DNA of 64,000 nucleotides from Zygnema cylindricum (Eukaryota; Streptophyta; Zygnematophyceae; Zygnematales; Zygnemataceae), in the NCBI GenBank assembly GCA_037447655.1, contig JBBHKE010001405.1, positions 126,001 to 190,000 of the forward strand, given 5' to 3'. Shown piece by piece: positions 34,235 through 46,101 of this stretch; the stretch's first letter is position 1; each line of letters opens with the position of its first letter. The position numbers and the translations under genes are program-made. Below the pieces are notes generated by a model. It was not told the DNA's origin. It saw nothing but the letters and a program-made list of their open reading frames with translations, and did no database searches.

Positions 34235-35239
34235 CTTCCCGTTGTTTCTACGCGGTCTTTGTCAAGTTTAGTTTGCTCACCATTGCTTCCGTTGCATAAC
34301 GATTCATTGATAAAGTCTCTAGATCTGCTCTTCTAAGGCTTTTCTTTTTGTATCTTTGTTTTTTGCTGCTTACCAATTGTCTGGTCTTTGTTGCCTATCT
34401 TTTTGTGTAGATTTGCCCCTCTAAGATTTTTTGCCAAACTAGATTTCACCACTTGCTTTCAGCTAATGTCCATGCTACTTGGATTTTTTTTCCACGTGAG
34501 TATGTGAGTCATTGCTAACTCTATTTTTTATCTATTTGTTTTGAAAATATATTGTTAGCTTGCTATCATGGTTTTAAGGTTTAGAATCTGGATCTTCTCC
34601 TAGACATACATCTACTGTTTTACTTTGGTTTGGTTATCCTCTATTCTATCCCCTCTCTTTGTTCTCTCTTTTGTGTTTCTACTAACCTTTGACCCATTGT
34701 GGTGTTCTCTACTTTCGGTTTCTACTAACCTTTGAATCATTGTGGTACACGTTATGGTTTGGGTTTACAATGGTACTGTCATCACCTTGGATGATTCTCT
34801 CGATTATAGTTTTCACAATGTTGATCTCTCATTTGTCATCATGGGTGAAGTGAAGCCTTTGTTCCACTTCTCTTGTATGGCGAGATTCCACTTTGAACTC
34901 CTTGAGTTGAAGATTTGTATCGCTGTTGTTCGTTTTCATACAATGCAAAATTTATCGAAATTGCTTTACAAGTTTTGTTTAAGGCAGTTTTCTGAATGCC
35001 CCTCAATGCCTGCTGCTGCAGTGACCTCATTGTTGATGTCCTTGCAGTCTCGTTTATTTGTTGGCCAAGTTAGCCCTGATACGGATCTAGGTCCTTGCTA
35101 GCTTCTGTGGTTATTGAACTCGTTAGGTTAGTCGTCGTGCTCTTCAAGCTGACAATATTGCAAGTTTGGACATTTGTGATTTTGCTTGTGTTAACACCTA
35201 TATTCTCCTGCTTGCCTTCAAAGTTGGTGTCCACCTTGC
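34235..35239. other. E7 internal, unassigned
   Basis: A plus-strand frame of 119 codons (34742-35101) and minus-strand frames opposite it have no recognised motif. A short direct repeat TTTCTACTAACCTTTGA occurs at about 34675 and 34717. Joined to 48873 once E4 and one target-site copy are removed. Confidence 0.35.
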
Positions 35240-35280
35240 TGTAACTCTGAGACCTCCATAGGTCCTCAGAGTAGGCAGCT

Positions 35281-36261
35281 TGTTGTTTTGGAAACCTTAA
35301 GTTCTCTCTATATCTTGTTGCTATGTTGCCATGCTGCGCTAAGTCTGACATCCCAGCTAGAAACCTTGAGCACTCTACACTTGTTGCTGTGCTGCTATGG
35401 TGCTCTGATCTGACATCGCAGCTGCGCTGCTCTAATATCACAGCTGCGTTGACAGATCATAGCAGTCATAGCAGTCATAGCAGTCATAGCAGTCATAGCA
35501 GTCTGCGCAAGAAAAGGTGTTCTGAATATGAGTCAGTTTGTGTGAAGATAAATTGACAGGGACATGATTTAGTGAGTATGTAACTCGAAAGGGAGTACAC
35601 AGATTCGGTGCACTTTAGGCACACGTGTCGGTCCGTGAGAAAGTCAAGTTTGGTCGTTCTAGAAGAAAAAGTACAGTTACATTTGAGGACCAAATTTATA
35701 CGTGGAGGTTCATCTTCGGTGATGAAAGAATACGTGGAAAGCGGACGAAGTCCGCCGTCATTTTTGGAAGAGAAGTATTGACTGTACCGTCATTTCAGCG
35801 GACAAACTTTAACCGCGTACTATTTCATTTCTAGCTGCTGTATGATTGGTGGAAATAATTATGTGCATTCGACGGTGGGATTTTTGTTAATGAAGAGTAG
35901 TGTACCATTTGAACACGCTAGTTGTAGTACGGTGTGATCAACCGTAGGCTCACTTGTATATATAGGAATTAGATTACTTTAGGAAAAGTAGGATTGTTGT
36001 GTAAGAAGGTGTGTTTGAATTATAAGATCATTGTGATCTTTTGGCAGAACTTTGTGAAATTTTCATGTGGGTTCTTTGGTGTATATTTTATATTGTGGCA
36101 AATTTGCAGACTTAGCGTGTGTTTGGTTTGTTTGGGGCTTCATTGTGAAGTTGGTTGTTTGTGGGATTTCGTGAGAGTTTCCTCTTTGCACAATTGATTA
36201 TCATGGCAACTGCCGGTGCTTCTTCATCTTCTTCAGTGGCACCAGCTGCCTCAAATCAACA
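35281..36261 (+). mobile_element. Solo LTR E13 (family S) with gag start inside
   Basis: 981 bp from TGTTGTTTTGG to AAATCAACA, flanked by CAGCT (35276-35280, 36262-36266). A start codon at 36203 opens a frame (MATAGASSSSSVAPAASNQ) that runs to the LTR end, 59 nt in all, leaving two bases of a codon. A nine-base repeat AGTCATAGC occurs five times at about 35460-35506. No internal region remains, so it is a product of LTR recombination. Confidence 0.88.
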
Positions 36262-36989
36262 CAGCTCACATGAAGCCTTTAGGATAACCGTGACCCCTTT
36301 GTGATTCGGCAAGAATAATTGCCACCCTGGCAAACAAAAACTCTTACTGCCTTCACCTTTGTGAAGGTAAGACCCCCCTGAGTTGATAGTAAAAAGAATC
36401 TTTGAATTTGCTCCCCTGAGTAGTAAGTTATGGAGGGTCAAAGTTGACCTTTTGTACAAAAGCTCTCTAGGAGAGAGGGTCCTATCTACCAATTTTTTCT
36501 AAGTCCTATCTCTCTCTAAAACTTTATCTACTGATGTACAACACCAATCATATTACACAGCCGTACACAAAAGTATAGCTGCCGGTGTACTTTTTGTACA
36601 AATATTGTACGACATGGCCTAAATGTCGACACATGTCCTATTCGGATTCGGTCTTGTAATCCCCGGAGATGTCGTGAACTAATGTATTTGTGCCACGTGT
36701 CATCCGATGTGGCGATGACAACAAACCGCCGTGATTCTTTTTCAAGATCTCGGCATTCTTCTCGTCTGTCCGATTGAATGCAAATTTCAATCGTAGCCGT
36801 CATAAATACTTGCGCCGTATTTGTTTCGTTTAAATAAACCAATGCGCGGTACTCGTTTCTTATCCAAACTGTAATCCGTACTTTTACAGAACTGGATCTA
36901 TGTATCCCGTAACTGTTGCAGTTAAATGAATTACCCTACGTGGCACCATTTAAATAATTAACAAACCCTATAAAATGTAACTCTAGTTC

Positions 36990-37060
36990 TAGACTTAATG
37001 GATAAGTCTACCGGCTACTGGCGGCTAAATCGGACGATAGGTACCAGTATCAAATCTTGG
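36990..37060 (+). other. tRNA-like module in E4 3' LTR (antisense)
   Basis: A-box-like AGACTTAATGGATAAGTC, then B-box-like AGTATCAAATCTTGG. The D-arm core AATGGATAAG matches plant tRNA-Arg. Confidence 0.6.
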
Positions 37061-37292
37061 ATATGACATATTCCCTCTTAGTAAAGAAATTCTAAATCCG
37101 TAAATCAACTAATCTATTTCCCGTAAACCTTTGGAGAGCCTAGGTAGCCATGGCTCTTGCTTCCTCTCCAACTTTCAATGACTGCAACAAGTGTGGTAAT
37201 TCAAGAAAAGAGTTAGAAGCAGATTGCCTCGGCTTGTTTTCTACATTATATTTGAGACCTAGAAAATACTAAAAAAACCATCAATTTCTACA

Positions 37293-39576
37293 CTCCCGTT
37301 ATTTTCTAGTCACTCTTTAATTTCAGACCACACTTCTCTTTACAGAAAAATACCTTAGGGGTAGGTACAAGTAAAGTCATCATATATGCTTTCATCTCGC
37401 TATTTGGTGGGTACTCTAAACTGATAATTTTACTTTCTACTTTCTCTCTAACAAATTTGAGTCTAATGTCTATGTGTTTGGCTTTACAATGATGTTTAGG
37501 ATTGGCAGAAATAGCGATTGATACCTGATTATCAAAAAAAAAAAATTGCACACCACTCTTAAGGTAACCAAGCTTACCTAGCAAAGACTTGACCCATATC
37601 AAATCTTTTATAGCAGAGCAAGAGGCGAGATACTAAGCCTCTATGGTGGATTGAGTTATAACCTTTTATTGTTTGCTACTCCAATAGCAAACCCCATTAC
37701 CCACATATAATACATATCCAGAAGTACATATTTTTTTTGGAGCATCACCATAACTGGCATCACTCCAAGTAGTGAAGTTAATATTCTCCCCACCCAAATG
37801 AGGCCATAGATCCCTAGTACCTATCAAATATCTAAGGACTCTCTTAGCTGCCTCCCAATCCTTCTTAGTGGGAGCATTTAGACTTCTACTCAGCACTCCA
37901 ACAGCTGCAGCTAAATCTGGTCTGGTACAATACAAAAATTAGATTAGACTTCCCACTACTTGCATGAAAGGAATAGTCTGCATGAACTTTTGTTCTTCAA
38001 GAGATAATTTCTCGTCTAAGACTATGACTCCTTCATCCTCACTCCCCTGACATCCCTTTTTTAACTCGATTGGAGTTGTAAAACTATTAGCTTTATCCAT
38101 CTGAAATTTTTCCAACATGTTCGCTATTGCTTGTTTTTTGAGTCAATCTTATAATATTTATTTCTCGGTCTCTTTCTTCTTGAATTCCCAAAATATATCT
38201 TGCCTCCCCTTTATCTTTCATTTCAAATCTCCCCTTAAGATCAGTTTTCAGTATATTAATTTTTTTCATTGATTTACTTAAAACAAGCAAATCATCAACA
38301 TAAATTGCAATAAATATAACATCTTTCTCATTTTCAAAGACATAGATTGAGTGATATGAGCTAATCCGGTTATATCCCAGACCGGTAAGAAACTCATCAA
38401 GCTTCTTATTCCACTGTCAAGGTGCTTGTTTTAAACCATAAAGAGATTTAATTAGCTGGCATACCTTACTCTCCTCTCATTTCTCCACAAATCATTCGGG
38501 TTGTAGCATGAATATCTCCTTTTCCAATTCTCCATGGAAAAAAGCTGTCTTGATGTCCATTTGGTGCACCTCCATGTCTTCCGCTGCTGCGAGACTAAAA
38601 ATTATGCGGACAGAGGGAAATCTGAAGATCGGGGCAAAGGTTTCTTCGTAGTCAATTCCTTCTTTCTGTGTATATCCTTTTGCCACTAATCGGGCTCCGT
38701 AACGCTCAATGGTGTTATATGGGTTCTGTTTTAATTTGAAGACCCACTTATAACCGATTAGTTTTCGATTAGGTGGACAATCCACCAACTCCTTAATATC
38801 GGCTCCCATAATTGAGGCCATCTCCTCATTGATGGCTGTCTTCCATTAGTTCCTTTCTGGACAAGTCATTGCCTCTCTATAAGTCTGAGGTTCATCTTGA
38901 TGAGATAGTCTTGTTACATTGTTATTCTCCTATTTTTCTTGCAATGTTTTGCTACATCTACTTCCCCCCTCAAAATCTATGGCAAGAATAGATGGTTCTC
39001 TTGGGTTCTTTCGAACAATCTCAACTTCTCCCTTGTCCCTTGATTTCGAATCAATTTCCACCACGTCTTTCGCTTCAGGAAGAGTTGTCAGTGGAGTTTT
39101 CGCACCCGAGTCCTTTTCGGTCTGATTTGTACCTGCAAGAATGTCATCTTCTCTAAAACCTGGATAGTAAGGAAGCTCAAAGTCATCAGAATTTTTTGAC
39201 TCGAATCTGATTTTTACTCACTTTGTATACTTGAAGGGATCTACAGACTTTCCTTCATCCTTAACTACTAGATGCTTTACTAAGATTATATTTTCCCTCT
39301 TTAGATCATAAATTCTATATGCTTTAGCATCCTCATCATATCCTAATAAGTATCCCTGTTTTCCTTTAAGATCTAGTGTCCAATTAGACCGTTTTGTACC
39401 TAGACTGAAAAGTTGACTGCCGAAAACCTTTAAGTGAGATATGTTTGGTTTTTGGCTGGTCCATCTCTCATAAGGTGTTTGACCTTTTATAGCTAAAGTA
39501 AGAACTCTATTCTTGAGATAATTTTCACAATTCTTGCTTCGCCCAAAACTTCTTTCCTATCTTCTTATCTGACATC
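37293..39576 (-). pseudogene. E4 reverse transcriptase and RNase H, broken
   Basis: Read from 39576 down. RT starts near 38821 (YKWVFKLKQNP, GYTQKEGIDYEETFAPI, HQMDIKTAFFHGELEKEIFM). The active-site segment near 38300 reads as a VDD motif flanked by a frameshift. 38290-38093 holds ARYILGIQ. RNase H follows (37935-37666: CTRPDLAAAVGVLSR, SDASYGDA, YWSSKQ). The C-terminus at 37602-37306 has KHIDIRLKFVREKVE. Stops near 38490, 38090, 37665 and 37305 plus frameshifts inactivate it. Confidence 0.85.
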
Positions 39577-39581
39577 ATACT

Positions 39582-40750
39582 TGTTGTCCATAGCCATTTT
39601 CAGCCATGGATTTACCCTCGGAAGCACCACAGACTACCCAAAAACAGCCTACTTTGAATCAACACAGAATTCTACAAAAATATCAAAACAAGGTGAAACT
39701 ACAAAAAAAGGTAGTTTTTATGCTACAATATAATCTCACAAAGTTTCAGACAAAAATAATGAACAGAGTGATCACACCATCTAGTCAAAGTTGCAGAAAA
39801 ACAGTCTGCCAGAACTTTGATAAAACAGACTAACTTCACAATGAATTAAAGCAAAGACCTGGCACACAATAGGCCTGCAAATCTGTTACAATATTGACAG
39901 TTCATAGAGGAACACACATACAGAATTTCAAACAATTCTGCCAAAAGAACTGAGAGTAATCCTCAAATAAAATTACCAAAAATAACCATAAACAGTTTTT
40001 GGTCCAAAAGGTTCCTAAGTCCTAAAATGACTAAGTCCTACAAATATATACAAGAGCTTACTGCTGAATGTACGGAGGTATACCAGCCGTACGCTGTCTA
40101 CCAGCTACCTCTATTAATGTTGGTATACCCGAATACTTCAAGGTATGTCTAAGTGAGTAAACCTACACTAATACTTAATACACAAAAAGACAAAACAATG
40201 TTCGACCAAATATTTATACGTACACAAAATCTCACAAAATCGTATGTTGAGTCACGCTACGTCACTCAACGAGATTCCTTGAATTTATTCAAAGAATCCG
40301 GGTCGTCCAAAAATAAGCATTGTGTGATTGACGCGATTCCGTGTGGCAACAAAATCCAAACGAAATCCACGTGAGTCGTCAAATATCTTGTGACGTCGCG
40401 AAACGCATTCACGTCCACTTGCCAAATAAGACGCTCCGTACTTGCGGCGTCCTTTTTCCATAAATGCGCATGTCGCATTATGTTTCATACGAGCGACATC
40501 ATTTTTCAACATTTCAAATATTTCGGATCAGATCGCTTCGCGATCCGCCGTCCATTTCTCACCGCATTACACACCACTCAAATAGTTCCTCACGTCCCTT
40601 TAATTTCGATCGTATAACTACCCCCCCAATCCGCAAATCCATTCTAACCTCCATTCGTACCACCACATCTCTTGCGGTAATAATTTACACATGAACGTCG
40701 CGTGCGCACAAAATGTCGCGTACGCACGAAACTAACTTTTCAAAACAATA
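39582..40750 (-). mobile_element. Solo LTR E12 (family S) inside E4 integrase
   Basis: 1169 bp, flanked by ATACT (39577-39581, 40751-40755). Minus-strand start TATTGTTTTGAAAAG (a TGTTG variant) and end GGACAACA. A start codon 26 nt before the LTR end gives MAENGYGQ running out of the LTR in the same phase as E13 and E14. It splits the integrase of E4 just after the third catalytic region. Confidence 0.85.
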
Positions 40751-41545
40751 ATACTTCTAGCATTATCACCCAGTGTTCTATTTAATCTTTCCGCTACACC
40801 ATTTTGCTCAGGATTTTCAGGAATTGTCTTTTGGTGTTGCACTCCATCTTCTCTCAAAAAATCCTCAAAGTGGTTAGAGGTATACTCTCCACCATTGTCA
40901 CTCCTTACTCTGTTGATTGAGGTTTCATGGAGTTTTTCACTCCATGCTTTATATTGTTTAAAACATTCTTGAGCCTCTGACTTATGTTCCAAAAAATACA
41001 CCCTGGAATACAAAGACCAATCATCGGTGATAGTCACCATAAATCTCTTCCCCTTGGGAGATGGCACTTTGGCTGGCACCCAAATATCTTTGTGTACTAA
41101 ATCTAAAATCTTTTCTCCCTTATAGGTGGCAATTCTTGGGAAGGGTAACCTGTGTGCTTTACCTTGAGCACATCCACTACAATCACTTAGATTTTCACTC
41201 TCATCAAACTTAATTCCTTCCACTACTCCCATGTTTTTCATCTTTTTGAACTTATCTAGATTCACATGACCAAGCCTCTTATGCCACAACATTATATCAT
41301 GAACACCAGAATTATATAGTTTCTTCTTTTCATTTGCTTAAAATCAGCCTAAACATCCCTTTGCTACCTTTTTCAGCGGTAAAATAAACTTCTTCCTCAA
41401 ATCTAGCAGTAAAGACTCTTTTCCTAGTGCTAGTATCAAAACCTTTATCATCTAATCCAGACGTAGAGATGAGGTTTTTGTTCAGCTTCAAAATAAACAA
41501 TACATCAAAGAATGTAACTATGTATGTTTTTCCTTCTACTAACAC
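40732..41545 (-). pseudogene. E4 integrase (HHCC and catalytic core)
   Basis: The 186-codon piece 41292-40732 holds WHKRLGHVN, CSGCAQGK, the first catalytic Asp (VHKDIWVP, where relatives have HTDIWGP), the second (RSDNGGEYTS) and the third, NPEQNGVAERLNRT with Glu. All zinc ligands and the D,D,E triad are present. The preceding 41545-41330 covers the end of protease and the pre-integrase segment. The frame is broken at about 41335-41300 and is ended by solo LTR E12. Confidence 0.85.
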
Positions 41546-41640
41546 TTTAGATCTACTAATCCTATAAGAGTAGTAGTGACTATCCTCCCATCCCCGTACT
41601 CTATCTCTACTGTGGGAATCTTTCTTATTTTAGTGAACTA

Positions 41641-42129
41641 CACCGTGAATCGCTATTAGCGTAATAAAAAATATAGCGTAATGAAACAATTAGCGTACTT
41701 TACGGTAAATTGTGTTTTTTCGGGTACACTATGATACTAATTTATCATGTACTCTAATTTGTAAACTGCTTTGTAAAAATTTTCGGCACGTAATATGTCC
41801 CCACTAAAACATGTAGATGTACGAAATTGTTCAAATCGTACGCCGTCGCGTTTTTTTTACATCTGCGTATGCCGGAAAATGTTTACGCAATTATATATTA
41901 TTATATTTTCTGTACTTTTAAATTTAAAAATGTACGGAATAGTACATATCTGACAGTCCGTACACCACACTATTTAAAAGGGCACTAAATTACAATTATG
42001 AACCGCATTGAGCGGGGCACCTCAAATAACGTGCAAAAACATTTAGCGTACTTTATTCTATTTGAGAATTTGCCCCAAAAAAAGGGGTACCCCAATTAGC
42101 GTCATGTACGCTAATAGCGATTCACGGTG
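41641..42129. mobile_element. MITE, TA-flanked, 489 bp, inside E4 protease
   Basis: Ends CACCGTGAATCGCTATTAG and CTAATAGCGATTCACGGTG with TA at 41639-41640 and 42130-42131. The uninterrupted sequence in E2 (about 1310) reads AGTGAACAAGT, consistent with insertion at one TA. The interior has AAAACATG, CGTACGCCGTCGCG and other blocks shared with 26184-27670. Confidence 0.92.
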
Positions 42130-42131
42130 TA

Positions 42132-43306
42132 GTGTTTATCTTTACACATGTGCATAGATGCACCTGAGTCTACAATCCAACCCGTTTTACCTTTCAATCC
42201 ACCGAAAGCACATTTATGCTTTCGTGGAATTTCGACCTCGTTTTTCGCTTCCAACTCCTCATCTAATAAGAGTTCATCCTCGTCCTCGGATCCCGCTTCA
42301 TATACCTATGTCACAAAGGCCTTTTTCTTTCCTCTCGAGGGTCCACCGGTTTGCCCCTCTTTTAACTGCTGCTCGATTAACTTAGTGCATTCAACCATAG
42401 ACTGCCCAGGTTTTCTACAAAAATGGCACAAACCCTAGGGAGTCTTTGGTTCGAACTCCTCTGTCTGATTTATTTGCAACTCCCCTCGATAATTTCCAAC
42501 ATGTTTCGATGGAATCATTCTTCCTCCAATCGGTCCCATCTGCCAAAGATTGCCCACTCTTTCCTCCCCTACGGAACTCAATCGTATTCTCCCGAACGAG
42601 AATCATCCCTACCACTGAATTCCAAATCCACCTTAAGTCCTCCAAGTCCTTTACACGGTTGACTATGTTCTCGAACTCATCATGTAACTTGATCAGTAAA
42701 CAATTAACCTTTTCCTTTTCCCTAAATACTTTTCCAGCACTCTCTAGTTCCATAAATAGTGTAGCAAGCTTATTGCAAAAATCCAACATCTTCCCCCCTT
42801 TGTATAATTACTCCTTAATTTTCTGATCAACCAACTGTTGTTGCTGAATCGTACCATTTTGGTACATCTATGTGAGAACCTACCAAAGATCGGATGCCCT
42901 CTTTACCTGTAAATAGGGAGATGCAAGCCCTTAAGTAAGATTCTGAAGGATGAAGTGCTTAGCCGCCATATTGTTGTAGTCACACGTATCGATATCATTC
43001 TTCTCGTTCCTCGGAATAGGTGACATGAATGCCGAACCGGTTGCTATTGGTGTGACCGTCTTCTTCTCATTTTCTTTGTCCACCACCTCCCTTTTCTTTG
43101 TCTCCTTTGTTGAAGATGGATCTGGATTTCTAGTGAATTTGCCTCCTGTAAACCCTAGAGGTACCCTAGGACATGATGGACGCCTCACCCGTCAACTCAG
43201 TATTCCCCAAAACCTTTTCTCACATAGAGCTCTTGTCATCATACTTTCCTAGTATATGAAGCTAGCTTCATTGAATATGGGCACCCTAGATGGTGGGCCT
43301 ATAACG
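42132..43306 (-). pseudogene. E4 gag and protease start, broken
   Basis: Gag begins at the LTR/primer-site junction (43306) and shows SRVPIFNEASFIYW, then 43188-42931 (proline-rich part, NMAAKHFILQNLT) and 42789-42415 (LDFCNKLATLFMELES, KLHDEFENIVNRV). The zinc knuckle (CRKPGQSM) near 42420-42400 has changed residues. The protease motif WIVDSGASMH is at about 42180-42150, immediately before the MITE. Stops at about 42930, 42415 and 42300. Confidence 0.8.
43292..43306 (-). other. Primer-binding site of E4, anticodon-arm type
   Basis: The minus strand reads CGTTATAGGCCCACC, one mismatch to GTTATGGGCCCACC of the relatives. The change converts the in-site ATG to ATA. Confidence 0.75.
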
Positions 43307-44055
43307 TGTAACTCTAAGACCTCCACAAGTCCTCAGAGTAGGCAGCTCACACGAAGCCTTTATGATAACCCTAACCCTTTTGTGTTTCGGCAAGAACAAC
43401 TGCCACCCTGGAAAACAAAAACTTTGACCTCATTCACCGTTGTGAAAGCAAGACTCCTCTGAGTCGATAGCAAAAATAATCTCTGAATTTGCTCTTCTGA
43501 GCAGTAAGTTATGCAAGGTCAAGGTTGACTTTTTGTACAGAAGCTCCTTGGGAGAGAGGGTTCTACCTACCAATTTTTTCGAAGTTCTATCTCTCTCTAA
43601 AACTTTATCTAGTGATGTACGACACTAATCATATTACACTGCCGTACACAAAAGTATAGCTGCTGGTGTACTTTCTGTACAAATATTGTACGACATGGCC
43701 TAAATGTCGACACATGTTATATCCGGATTCGGTCCTTTAATCCTCGGAGATGCCGCGATCCAATGTAGTTGTGCAACGTGTCATCCGATGTGGCGATGAC
43801 CACAAACCGTCGAGATTCTCTTTCGTGATCTCGACATTCTTCTCGGCCGTCCGATTCAATGCAGATTTCAATCGTAGCCGTCATAAATACTTACGCAGTA
43901 TTTGTTTTGTTTTAAGAAACAAATGCGCCGTACATGTTTTTTTCCAAACGGTAATCCGTACTTTTATATAACTAAATCTATGTCTTCCATAATAGTTGTA
44001 GTTAAATGAGTTATCATTTGTGGCACCATTTAAATGATTAACAAACCCTATAGTA

Positions 44056-44945
44056 TGTTTTGAAAAGAGGTAATTAATAGATCACTTTCCTATTTTAATT
44101 TTGCTTTAGAGAAAGAAAGTGAGGATCAAAGGCGCGCCATGGCTGCCGCAATATTTAGGAAGTGGCAGTTTTTTGAAGTAAAGGGTATTTTGCTAAAATT
44201 ATACCTAAGTCTAGATTTGAACCTGCGACTTCTAGATTTTCTATAGCCTAACGCCTTAACTATTAAGGCGTTACGAAACGATACACGTAGCAGGTTTCAT
44301 AAATATATAAACATTAACGCAACAGCTACTTAACAGCAGACAACCAAAAGGAGCAATTCCTGCATGTACGCGAATCTGAACCGTGAAAAATATGTTTTGA
44401 TCGGACGGCCGGCATTATAGCCGCCACGCGAAGTGAGATTTTGGCGGCATACGGAGATAGCATCACGCGGTGCCACGTGGCGCCACATTATTTGATACCG
44501 GAGAAGATGGGAAAAGGAACCATGGCTTGCGATTTGACAGGTGTCACCTTATTGACCTTGTCATACAATGGACGTACAATAAGTACATCGCCCATTGTAC
44601 CTTCTTCTAAAATATAGTGTTCCTATTAGACTAGGGTTTAGTAGTAGGTAGTCGTGAGTAGGCAGAACAAGACTTAGTAAAATTTAGGTACCTCTCTCTC
44701 TAAGAGAGCTTGTAACTATAAAGGTCATCTTTGACCAGCCATAACTTACTGCTCAGGTGAGCAAATTCAGTGATTCTTTTTGCGTTTTACTCAAGGGAGT
44801 CTTGTCCTCACAGGGGTGAGAGTGGTCAGAATAATTGTGTGCCTGGGCGGCGCTTATTCAGCGGGAAAGTAGAAGGGGCAAATATTATCTTAGAGGCTAT
44901 ACATAGGCTGCTCATTCTGTGGGTCAATGGAGACCACAAAATTTA
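44056..44945 (+). repeat. 5' LTR of E5
   Basis: Ends ATGGAGACCACAAAATTTA before the primer-binding site GATTATTGGCCCACC (44946-44960), an anticodon-arm type site with one change. Confidence 0.85.
44211..44274 (-). other. tRNA-like module in E5 5' LTR (antisense)
   Basis: D-arm-like hairpin GCCTTAATAGTTAAGGC (5-bp stem, 7-nt loop), then GCAGGTTCAAATCTAG as B-box. Confidence 0.6.
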
Positions 44946-46101
44946 GATTATTGGCCCACCCTCTAAGGTGCCCATATTTGATGGATCAAAATTTATTTAT
45001 TGGGAAATGATGATGGAGGGAGAACTATTTGAGAAGCATCTATGGGGCATAGTGTCTGGACAAATTTGATGCCCATTTCCACTTGGGTTTGGAGAGATAC
45101 GTTTTTCTGGCACCTTTGCCTCTACAGTTGGTAGAACAGCTGCAACCATCACCGAGGATGAAGATGAGGAAGGAGAGGAGATTGTCATGGAAGGAGAAAA
45201 GGCAGGAGTTGCAACTTAAGTGACACCATTGCGGAAGGCAATACCGGCAGCAGCACCACGAAAAACGGCGACAAGGGTTCAGACTGAAAGATCAGAGTAT
45301 TAAAAGTGGAACTACAAAGACAAGGTTTCTAAGCTCTTAATTCTTAAAAGTGTAGCAAAGGGCATTGCCATTCCCTTTATGCATGTCAAATCTTCATCTT
45401 AGATTTGGATATCAATAGTTAACAAATATACGAGTGGATCATTGTAGCAACAACAGTTGGCCGAAAATAAGATTGCAGCTTATACTAATAAAGGAGGTAG
45501 TATGAATAATTATTGCAATGATTTAGGAGAATTATTTGGAGAATTAGAGAGTGCAAGTAACTCATGGTCCGAGAGACAAAGAGTGAAGACATTAATGATG
45601 AAACTACCTGAAGAGTATGAGAATATCATTAACCGATTGCAAGACATAGGAGATAGCAATTGGAATTGGGATAACACAGTGGGAATGATTTTAGTGAAAG
45701 AAAACACCATAGAGCTTAGGAGAGGGAGTCCAAGTGTTCAAGCATTATTTGCAGGAGCTGATTGGCGGAAGCGTGATGAGGAGAGAGGGAAAGAACCCTA
45801 TCGAAACTTTGGTGAAAGAGGAAAAGGAGGTGGCAGATTTGATAGACAGGGGGGAGGAACTTCTCCAAGAGGATTATGTCACTTCTGCAAGAAACTGAGA
45901 CACTATATGGCAGATTGTATCAAACTTGCAGATCTTCGACTGAAAGATTGTCAAGGATATTCAAGGGATGGAGGAAAGAAAAAGGCTTTCCTGACTCAAG
46001 TTCATAATGAGGAAGTGGAAGGAAAAACTGAACCGGAAGAGGAGCTTGAGGAACTTCTTCTTAATCGGAAAAACACTGAAAAGCATGTCGACATTCCATG
46101 A
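44946..46101 (+). pseudogene. E5 gag
   Basis: Starts at the primer-binding site (GPPSKVPIFDGSKFIYW). The longest piece, 45457-46101 (214 codons), has YCNDLGELFGELES, MKLPEEYENIINRL and WNWDNTVGMILVKENTIELRRG, the same blocks as gag of E2 and E4. A zinc knuckle CHFCKKLRHYMADC lies near 45880-45920, keeping Cys-Cys-His-Cys. Stops at 45069, 45219 and 45301 interrupt the N-terminal half. A second, alanine-rich frame segment at 45100-45290 is not seen in the other copies. Confidence 0.8.

Larger units (their letters stand above)
35240..37292 (-). repeat. 3' LTR of E4, carrying solo LTR E13
   Basis: About 1067 bp of LTR when E13 and one CAGCT copy are removed. Ends ...GGAGGTCTCAGAGTTACA at 35240 and starts TGTAGAAATTG at 37292. 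Confidence 0.9.

Noticed and set aside
34742-35101. 119-codon plus-strand frame as a gene
   Set aside because: Lies antisense inside E7, no recognised domain, and minus-strand frames are equally open.
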